From: an uncultured Bacteroidales bacterium
GTDB taxonomy: Bacteria > Bacteroidota > Bacteroidia > Bacteroidales > P3
Assembly (NCBI GenBank): GCA_905234695.1
Contig: CAJOHZ010000006.1
Location: 1 to 64,000 of the forward strand
Direction of reading: 5' to 3'
DNA: 64,000 nucleotides
The notes under the pieces: model-generated
What the model was told of the DNA's origin: nothing
What the model saw: the letters and a program-made list of their open reading frames with translations, nothing else
Database searches by the model: none
Shown: one piece after another, positions 58,539-64,000 of the stretch
How positions within the stretch are numbered: position 1 is the first letter of the stretch
Layout: each line of letters starts with the position of its first letter
Made by a program: the position numbers and the translations under genes

Positions 58539-59372
58539 TTATTTTATCATCCAGCTGAGGCCCACGAGGCCATGGAGGCGATCGAGGATGCCTACCTCTT
58601 TTCCAAAACCTGCTTGTATGCCCACTTGGAAATAAAGCTGAAGATTGTCGTTAAGTTGACGGCGCACCTCCGTATAAGAAGAAAATACATGGGCACTGTT
58701 GCGATTGCTGATGCCAAAGCCCAACATCATGCCCTCAGAAATGATGTCCCATAGATGAATAGAGTAGTCTATCTGACCGACGAAATTGATGTAGTCGTCA
58801 GTGCTGTAACGATTCCATGAGTAGCCCAGCGAGTAATCCAGAAGCCAACTCTGGCCAAGGCGATTGCGGAATTGAAAACCTATCTGAGGCTGCACCAGAG
58901 AACTCCATTCCTCGTCGAAGGGGTGCTGATCAAACGAATTGGAGACATAGGTGTAGAAAGAAGTCTGCGGCAGCCAGCCTTTACCCTCGTTGAGTAGGAG
59001 TTTGGCACCTATTGACGGGGTAATGCCCGTGGTGTTGTGGAAACGATGGTTTGCTTTATCAAAAGTGTTGTACCGCCCTTCGAGGTCGAGAGTTAACTCG
59101 GCACGACTGCCTATACCAAAGCGGAATCCAGTGGCGAGGCCAAAACTGTGGCTGTTGTATCGGTATACACCGAGGTTGCTCCCATCGTGTAAATACTCGA
59201 TGCTGTTGTTCCATTGGATGCGACCTGCACCCAGCACGTTGGGCCCCGTAGTGGAGACAAGGGGGTTGACCGTGTCGTTCTGCGCCGTGGCAGTGGTCAC
59301 AATGGCCATGAAGCCAACGAATACAATAGTCATAAGGGGGGATTTGCTGATGCAAAAGAAAGTCTTTTTCAT
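58539..59372 (-). CDS. Outer-membrane protein, phenol-degradation MetA-like transporter family
   Basis: The 277 residues have an N-terminal signal (about residues 11-31, FVGFMAIVTTATAQ) and a beta-barrel-like body: LGAGRIQWNNSIEYLHDGSN, GLATGFRFGIGSRAELTLDL, TTGITPSIGAKLLLNEGKGW. This suggests the outer-membrane family annotated as MetA-pathway of phenol degradation (PF13557), which is a structural label and says little about substrate. It is the last gene of the ECF sigma operon, 29 bases after another small barrel. It converges with the ATP-grasp gene, 5 bases between stops. Confidence 0.75.
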   Translation of the reverse strand: MKKTFFCISKSPLMTIVFVGFMAIVTTATAQNDTVNPLVSTTGPNVLGAGRIQWNNSIEYLHDGSNLGVYRYNSHSFGLATGFRFGIGSRAELTLDLEGRYNTFDKANHRFHNTTGITPSIGAKLLLNEGKGWLPQTSFYTYVSNSFDQHPFDEEWSSLVQPQIGFQFRNRLGQSWLLDYSLGYSWNRYSTDDYINFVGQIDYSIHLWDIISEGMMLGFGISNRNSAHVFSSYTEVRRQLNDNLQLYFQVGIQAGFGKEVGILDRLHGLVGLSWMIK

Positions 59373-59401
59373 AGTATCTCAATTAATTCCATTTATTCCG
59401 A

Positions 59402-60139
59402 TTACAAGAACATCGTCACCCCCGAAGTATATATCTTCTCACCCGACGTGGGGTCTGTGTAGGTCGGCAGGAGGTTCGTAAAGAAGCGGATGCCATGGGT
59501 CAAACCCAGCAGACCTGTAGAGACAGAGAATCCCACCTCTACCTTCCACGGGTTCATTGCATTGAGGTCCGAGCGATAGCCACCAGTGCTCCTATCGTTG
59601 CCATTAGGAGTGATGGTGATGTCATCAATATTGATATACTGTGTCACGGCATAAGCAGCGAAAATGTCAAAGGCGATGCCGAGGCGTTTCTTGTCCTGCG
59701 CCCAGGGGTACCACTTCACCTCGATGGGGATTCCAATGTAGCTTCGGTAGGCATAGGCCTTCAGGGTGGCCGTGGTGGGTGTCTGGTTGAACCGGAGGCC
59801 GTACTCCTCGTATGGCTCCTCAAAACGCCACTCACTGAGGACGGGCTCAACAGCATAGTAGAGAGGGTCCCAGTTAAAGTCATAGCGCAAGCCCGAGGAG
59901 AGTTTCCAGTGGGGCGCGACGTCCCAGTTCACCAAAAGGGGAAGTTGCACCATAAAGCCGTGATGGGAATAATAGGGCGACATGTCGTTACCGTTGGCGT
60001 ACAGCGTCGCCCCCGCCGAGACACCGAGAGTGAGGGTGAACCCTTGGCGGGAGGTATCGCCTACGGAGAGACTATCATTTTGTGCCTGGCTGCCGACAAC
60101 GAAGCAGAGGGTCGCGAGGAAAATGGTAAGGCGTTTCAT
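59402..60139 (-). CDS. Small outer-membrane beta-barrel protein
   Basis: The 245 residues start with a signal peptide (LTIFLATLCFVVGSQAQ). The body alternates hydrophobic and aromatic strands: GFTLTLGVSAGATLYANGND, WKLSSGLRYDFNWDPLYYAV, YIGIPIEVKWYPWAQDKKRL, GIAFDIFAAYAVTQYI. This fits the porin-like OMP_b-brl_2 type fold common in Bacteroidetes. Location between the anti-sigma-like gene and another barrel suggests it belongs to the envelope response controlled by the sigma factor. No ligand can be named. Confidence 0.75.
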   Translation of the reverse strand: MKRLTIFLATLCFVVGSQAQNDSLSVGDTSRQGFTLTLGVSAGATLYANGNDMSPYYSHHGFMVQLPLLVNWDVAPHWKLSSGLRYDFNWDPLYYAVEPVLSEWRFEEPYEEYGLRFNQTPTTATLKAYAYRSYIGIPIEVKWYPWAQDKKRLGIAFDIFAAYAVTQYINIDDITITPNGNDRSTGGYRSDLNAMNPWKVEVGFSVSTGLLGLTHGIRFFTNLLPTYTDPTSGEKIYTSGVTMFL

Positions 60140-60161
60140 GGTATTCGGTTATTATGGATTA

Positions 60162-60875
60162 CTAAATCAAACGAAAAGAAAGGGTGTTATCCTCCATAAG
60201 GTCGGGTTCGGTGAAAAGAATCTGGAAGAAACTACGGTGACGGGGCTCTTTGACCTGCTCATCTGGTGTTTTCCGGAATTCAGCACGTTGGGGCTCCGCT
60301 TGCGGAATTTCTTCTTTGACGGAAGCATACTCCTCCGTCTCAGTGAACGGCGTGACTATGTCCTCTTCTTTAACGGGGGAGGATTCCTCCTTCACCGTCT
60401 CTGCAAAATCCTTGTTGTCTACATAATCAATCACAGGAAGTGTCTCGATGTCAGGTATTACATCTTCTGTTACTGTAACTTGGGCGAGTTGTGCGGCTAT
60501 CGGTTTTTCTTTGGTGGGCACTCCCCTCTTTGTAACTGCGGTATGGCTGGTGAGTGCCACCATCGGTTGCGGGGCTTCCTGTACTGCGGGAATAGCATTC
60601 TGGGCAACCAGTGTTGACTCATCTTTCTGCCCTGTAGTGGGATGCAATGGGTCGTCATGTAACTCGAAGAGCACCAAAACGAAGAACAACAGGCAGGCGG
60701 CAGCGGAAAAGCCGACCATCCAAAGGCGCACAGTACGTCGTTTGGCGGCATGTTCTTGGGCGGCCATCTGTTCTATCATCTCAGACAACTGCTGCTGGCG
60801 GCGGGCATCACGGCCGGCATGCTCCACCGAGGCAAGCAATTCTTCGAGACCGGGGGAATTAATAGACTTTTTCAT
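60162..60875 (-). CDS. Probable membrane anti-sigma partner of the ECF sigma factor
   Basis: From ATG 60875 the protein has 237 residues. A cytosolic N-terminus of about 50 residues is charged and helical (LEELLASVEHAGRDARRQQQ). A single membrane segment follows (LWMVGFSAAACLLFFVLVLF, about 51-70), then a periplasmic tail of about 165 residues rich in P, E, T and V. This topology and the 17-base overlap with the sigma gene are those of an anti-sigma factor. It lacks a recognisable FecR or zinc-binding anti-sigma (ZAS) motif, so the assignment rests on context. Confidence 0.65.
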   Translation of the reverse strand: MKKSINSPGLEELLASVEHAGRDARRQQQLSEMIEQMAAQEHAAKRRTVRLWMVGFSAAACLLFFVLVLFELHDDPLHPTTGQKDESTLVAQNAIPAVQEAPQPMVALTSHTAVTKRGVPTKEKPIAAQLAQVTVTEDVIPDIETLPVIDYVDNKDFAETVKEESSPVKEEDIVTPFTETEEYASVKEEIPQAEPQRAEFRKTPDEQVKEPRHRSFFQILFTEPDLMEDNTLSFRLI

Positions 60876-61353
60876 ATTGCAGAATCCTTTCTTTAAGGGT
60901 CGTATAGGCACGGGACAGGAGGGTATAGACATTCCCCTCATTGATATTCATGGCACGGGCGATATGTTGCGTATCCGCAGCGTCGAAATGTTTCATACGC
61001 ACCGCCTGTGCCTGACGCTCAGGCAACTGGTCAATAAGTTCCATTGCCAATTTTAAGCGGGAATCCTCTTCGGGTGTAGGGTCGGCGAGGCTCATCCGCT
61101 CATCAATATACACCGTCGGGCGACGTTTCCGTAAAACATCCACGCAACGACGTTTCACCATGGTAATGCACCACGCCTCGCGGTTGACCACCTTGTTGAG
61201 TTTCTCACGGTCATTCCATAAGGAAACAAAACAATCCTGCACCACATCGGCAGCCTCCTGCTCGTTCCCCAGCAAATGCTCCGCCATGCGTTGCATGGCA
61301 GGCTGCAAAGGAAGATAGTCGGCGGTGAATTGTTTTGCTTCTTTGTTCATCAT
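60859..61353 (-). CDS. ECF-type RNA polymerase sigma factor
   Basis: From ATG 61353 the protein has 164 residues (ATG 61350 is equally possible). Region 2 covers about 20-85: HLLGNEQEAADVVQDCFVSL, WCITMVKRRCVDVLRKRR. Region 4 covers about 105-160: LIDQLPERQAQAVRMKHFDA, NEGNVYTLLSRAYTTLKERI. The family is sigma-70 ECF, of the kind used in Bacteroidetes for envelope responses. The gene ends inside the start of the anti-sigma-like gene. A G-U-rich hairpin lies just upstream of the start codon. Confidence 0.92.
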   Translation of the reverse strand: MMNKEAKQFTADYLPLQPAMQRMAEHLLGNEQEAADVVQDCFVSLWNDREKLNKVVNREAWCITMVKRRCVDVLRKRRPTVYIDERMSLADPTPEEDSRLKLAMELIDQLPERQAQAVRMKHFDAADTQHIARAMNINEGNVYTLLSRAYTTLKERILQYEKVY

Positions 61354-61376
61354 GAAACTGATGTTTCTGTGATGTA

Positions 61377-61406
61377 GTCGCACAAGGAGGCGAAATCTTA
61401 CACGAC
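61377..61406 (-). promoter_or_regulatory. Hairpin upstream of the ECF sigma gene
   Basis: As minus-strand RNA, GUCGUGUAAG pairs over all 10 positions (three G-U pairs) with CUUGUGCGAC around a 10-base loop, AUUUCGCCUC. At DNA level the arms match only 7 of 10, which suggests that RNA pairing is what is kept. It lies 24 bases before the start codon. Confidence 0.5.
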
Positions 61407-61459
61407 CCCAAGATAAAAAAACAAAAATCCAGTCTTACTAGCTATACTAGAAGACCCAG

Positions 61460-61879
61460 TCAATCTACAAAAGCTTCTAATGCGTAGCGGTAGCCTTCCA
61501 AACCGAGGCCGCAAATGACCCCTTGGCATACCTCGCTCAGCAGCGAATGGCGGCGGAACTCCTCTCGGGCATAGATATTGCTGATATGCACCTCTATCAC
61601 CGGCGTAGTGATGGCGGCCACGGCATCGCGGATAGCCACACTGGTATGGCTATAGCCGCCGGCATTGAGAATGATACCGTTGGCCGTAAAGCCCACCTCT
61701 TGCAGGCGATTGATAATTTCCCCCTCTACATTGCTCTGATAATAACCGATCTCCACCTCGGGGAACTGCGCCCGCAATCTCGCCACCATCTCCTCCATCG
61801 TTGTATGCCCATAAATCTCCGGCTCCCTGTGTCCTATGAGGTTCAAGCTCGGCCCGTTGATGATTTCAATCTTTTTCAT
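61460..61879 (-). CDS. aroQ: AroQ, type II 3-dehydroquinate dehydratase
   Basis: This enzyme removes water from 3-dehydroquinate in the shikimate pathway. The 139 residues match the type II family: IINGPSLNLIGHREPEIYGH, IGYYQSNVEGEIINRL, ILNAGGYSHTSVAIRDAVAA, EVHISNIYAREEFRRHSLLS. The catalytic tyrosine and arginine lie in these segments. It is oriented away from the sigma operon start. A terminator for gdhA lies just upstream of its start codon, so it has its own promoter in the short space near 61890-61913 or reads through from gdhA. Confidence 0.97.
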   Translation of the reverse strand: MKKIEIINGPSLNLIGHREPEIYGHTTMEEMVARLRAQFPEVEIGYYQSNVEGEIINRLQEVGFTANGIILNAGGYSHTSVAIRDAVAAITTPVIEVHISNIYAREEFRRHSLLSEVCQGVICGLGLEGYRYALEAFVD

Positions 61880-61913
61880 GCCTCAATAACGTGGTCCTCG
61901 CGGTTTTATTGTA

Positions 61914-61951
61914 TAAAAAGCAGCCAGCCGCCCCGATGGAGCGGCCGGCTG
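61914..61951 (-). terminator. Terminator after gdhA
   Basis: On the minus strand CAGCCGGCCGCTCC pairs with GGGGCGGCTGGCTG around a 3-base loop, followed by CTTTTTAT. It lies 51 bases after the gdhA stop and 34 bases before the aroQ start. Confidence 0.9.
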
Positions 61952-62002
61952 TAGTCTATGAGGTTTGAACCACTGGCAAAATGCCAGCGGAAGCTCTCAG
62001 AA

Positions 62003-63346
62003 TTAGATGATACCCTGAGCAACCATAGCCTTGGCAACGCGCATGAAGCCGGCGATGTTGGCACCCTTCACATAGTTGATGGTACCGTCAGCCATACGGC
62101 CGTGCTCAACGCACATGTCATAGATGTTGTTCATGATGGTGTGGAGGTTCTTGTCGACCTCTTCAGCAGTCCAGTTGCGGTGCTCAGCATTCTGGCAGAT
62201 TTCGAGACCAGAGGTGGCAACACCACCGGCGTTGACAGCCTTACCGGGGCCGAAGGGGATCTTGGCACCCTGGAAGGTGGCGATAGCGCCGGGCTGGCAG
62301 CCCATGTTGGAGACCTCAGCCACATACTTCACGCCATTGGCGATAAGTTCCTTGGCATCCTCCTCAGCGAGCTCGTTCTGGAAAGCGCAGGGGCAAGCGA
62401 TGTCGCACTTCACGCTCCAAGCCTTCTTACCGGCGGTGAACTTGGCCTTGCCGGGGAATTTGTCGGCCATATCCTGAACCTTGTTACGGTTGCTGGCACG
62501 CATATCGAGCATGTAGTCGATCATCTCCTTGGTGATACCGTCGGCGATTTCGCAGACACCATCGGGGCCGCTGATAGCGACGACCTTGGCACCCAGCTCG
62601 GTGGCCTTGATGGCGGCACCCCAAGCCACGTTACCGAAGCCGGAGAGGGCGATGCGCTTGCCTTCCATCTTGTCACCTTTTTCCTTCACCATGCGCTCGA
62701 CATAGTAGATAGCGCCGAAACCAGTGGCCTCGGGACGGATGAGGGAACCACCCCAGCCGTAGCTCTTGCCGGTCAGAGCACCAGTGCTGTGCTCGCGGGC
62801 CAGTTTCTTGTACATACCGTACATGTAACCGATTTCGCGGCCGCCGACACCCACGTCACCTGCGGGGCTGTCTTGATCGGGACCGATATTGCGCCAGAGT
62901 TCATAGACGAAGGCCTGGCAGAAACGCATGATTTCAGCGTCGCTCTTTCCAACGGGGTCGAAATCGGCACCACCCTTACCACCGCCGAGAGGCAGCATGG
63001 TGAGGCTGTTCTTGAAGATCTGCTCGAAACCGAGGAACTTCAGCATGGACTCGTTCACCTTCGGGTGGAAGCGGAGACCGCCTTTGTAGGCACCGAGGGC
63101 GGCGTTGTACTGCACGCGGTAGCCAAGGTTCACCTGGGTCTGACCCTTATCGTCAACCCAAACGACGCGGAACTTGAAGATACGGTCGGGCTCGACAATG
63201 CGCTCAACAATCTTGTTGGCTTCGAACTCGGGGTGTTTGTTGTATTCTTCCTCGATGGTTTCCAAAACCTCGCGGACAGCCTGCAAGTACTCGTTTTCGC
63301 CCGGATGTTTGGCTTCCAGGTTAGCCATAATTTCGTTTACTTTCAT
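62003..63346 (-). CDS. gdhA: NADP-type glutamate dehydrogenase
   Basis: GdhA makes glutamate from 2-oxoglutarate and ammonium. The 447 residues match the hexameric bacterial type: MLPLGGGKGGADFDPVGKSD (catalytic lysine), NIGPDQDSPAGDVGVGGREI, TGKSYGWGGSLIRPEATGFG, KRIALSGFGNVAWGAAIKAT (Rossmann). Length is standard. A single-gene unit: a probable promoter lies near 63393 and a strong terminator follows. Confidence 0.97.
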   Translation of the reverse strand: MKVNEIMANLEAKHPGENEYLQAVREVLETIEEEYNKHPEFEANKIVERIVEPDRIFKFRVVWVDDKGQTQVNLGYRVQYNAALGAYKGGLRFHPKVNESMLKFLGFEQIFKNSLTMLPLGGGKGGADFDPVGKSDAEIMRFCQAFVYELWRNIGPDQDSPAGDVGVGGREIGYMYGMYKKLAREHSTGALTGKSYGWGGSLIRPEATGFGAIYYVERMVKEKGDKMEGKRIALSGFGNVAWGAAIKATELGAKVVAISGPDGVCEIADGITKEMIDYMLDMRASNRNKVQDMADKFPGKAKFTAGKKAWSVKCDIACPCAFQNELAEEDAKELIANGVKYVAEVSNMGCQPGAIATFQGAKIPFGPGKAVNAGGVATSGLEICQNAEHRNWTAEEVDKNLHTIMNNIYDMCVEHGRMADGTINYVKGANIAGFMRVAKAMVAQGII

Positions 63347-63392
63347 GGTATTGAATGTTTTATATTAAACAATGTGTTTTTGTTTGTGACAA

Positions 63393-63400
63393 CAAATGTA
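63393..63400 (-). promoter_or_regulatory. Possible gdhA promoter (-7 box)
   Basis: On the minus strand TACATTTG matches the -7 consensus. The nearest TTG has a spacer of 16, not 19, so it is a moderate match. The leader would be about 45 bases. Confidence 0.45.
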
Positions 63401-63568
63401 CGATATTATTTTGAAACAAAGAAATATTTTTTCATCTTTTCCCCATTTTCCATCCAACAATCTCTTTTCCAGCTATCTGGAAATAGCTTTTCGAATTCCG
63501 GCACAAACACTCCCCGCAGGCCTTCCCGGCCTGTGGAAATTCATCTTTCAAAACAAAAAACAGGGAAA

Positions 63569-64000
63569 TCAGAGGTAGCAGGTGGAGACGAAATTCTGGA
63601 TGCGGGGCTTCACATAGTCGCGCTCTTCGAGGTGCGCCATGTGCGCCACATTGTCCAGCAGCAATATCTCCGCATGATGGGCCACCATGGCCTGCGAAAC
63701 CGCCAGTTCCAGCGGAATCCGCGGGTCGTTCTTACCATAGATGAACATCGATGGTACCTCCAGTTTTTGCAGCACATGCACCCGTGAGGGCCGCTGCGCC
63801 ATGCCACGCTGGGCGGCAATGATGCTCTCCGCCTTGGTCTCCAGGCACTGGTCCTGCAGGTCTTTTATCTCCTGCGCCATTGTTGTCCGCTTGCTGATGT
63901 CGAACAGCGGCGGGATAAAGCCCACGATATAGCCCGCACGGTTGCGGTTCACCTGCTCGCAGGTGGCCATGCGGCGCTCAATAATTGCCTCGGTGTCGGC
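63569..64000 (-). CDS. Alpha/beta hydrolase, C-terminal part (runs off the window)
   Basis: The frame is open from the right edge. An internal ATG at 63970 is unlikely to be the true start, since ten more codons (ADTEAIIERR) lead into it. The sequence VPSMFIYGKNDPRIPLELAV and ILLLDNVAHMAHLEERDYVK is the C-terminal third of an alpha/beta hydrolase. It holds the acidic residue region (GKNDPRI) and the catalytic histidine in NVAHMAHLE. The nucleophile lies outside the window. Substrate unknown. Confidence 0.85.
   Translation of the reverse strand, partial: ADTEAIIERRMATCEQVNRNRAGYIVGFIPPLFDISKRTTMAQEIKDLQDQCLETKAESIIAAQRGMAQRPSRVHVLQKLEVPSMFIYGKNDPRIPLELAVSQAMVAHHAEILLLDNVAHMAHLEERDYVKPRIQNFVSTCYL

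Noticed and set aside
63517..63533. CAGGCC-TTCCC-GGCCTG stem between gdhA and the hydrolase gene as a terminator
   Set aside because: It has no T run in either direction and lies 36 bases after the hydrolase stop; not convincing.

Overview
The window looks like a piece of chromosome from a Bacteroidales bacterium (Bacteroidota). Three things show this. There are several type IX secretion system (T9SS) genes: porV, porU, a porP/sprF homologue, a gldJ/porK-type lipoprotein and the 2379-residue sprA/sov. The promoters have the Bacteroidetes form TTG-N19-TAnnTTTG. Typical lineage genes are present, including the murF-alr fusion, an OstA-like protein, DUF2851, an AAA/DUF4143 ATPase, a BspA-type LRR protein and SUMF1 lipoproteins. 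I saw no tRNA, rRNA or CRISPR array.

Layout. 1-98: apparent end of an IS3-family element running off the left edge. 135-7109, minus strand: floA, nfeD, clpS, ispF, porV, porU; the porU-porV-ispF order is the one I recall from Porphyromonas. 7110-7826: a non-coding gap with repeats. 7827-10482: porP and a gldJ/porK-like lipoprotein. About 10.5-24.6 kb: an AT-richer accessory stretch. It holds remnants of two toxin-antitoxin modules, three near-identical promoters, a possible structured RNA, a frameshifted BspA-like surface protein, two paralogous secreted proteins joining an RHS/YD-like N-terminus to a GldM/PorM-like C-terminus, a thioredoxin-like lipoprotein, an outer-membrane barrel and a DUF4143 ATPase. 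24.6-35 kb, plus strand: OstA-like protein, grpE, dnaJ, a MITE-like element, DUF2851, murF-alr, a hemerythrin protein with a LuxR-type regulator, and a membrane polyferredoxin. 35-36 kb: a second copy of a dispersed repeat, then rpmA and rplU. 36-55.5 kb: an unknown zinc-ribbon membrane protein, then a minus-strand run of M23 peptidase, recN, sufS, a small membrane ORF, dedA, a TPR protein, sprA, ruvA, a beta-helix lipoprotein and an M64 peptidase. 55.5-58.5 kb, plus strand: Sua5/YciO, a 4-TM holin-like protein, panC, an ATP-grasp protein. 58.5-61.4 kb, minus strand: an ECF sigma factor, a probable membrane anti-sigma partner and two outer-membrane proteins. 61.4-64 kb: aroQ, gdhA and a truncated alpha/beta hydrolase.

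How it fits together. SprA would be the outer-membrane translocon, PorV the shuttle, PorU the sortase that removes C-terminal signals, and the PorP and GldJ/PorK proteins the associated envelope machinery. The BspA-like protein ends in what looks like a T9SS sorting domain and is a probable cargo. porL, porM and porN are not in the window. The most unusual items are the two YD/GldM_C proteins at 16143-17588 and 18988-20553, the promoter-plus-terminator unit at 11997-12345 with a related hairpin at 18906, and the decayed toxin-antitoxin loci.
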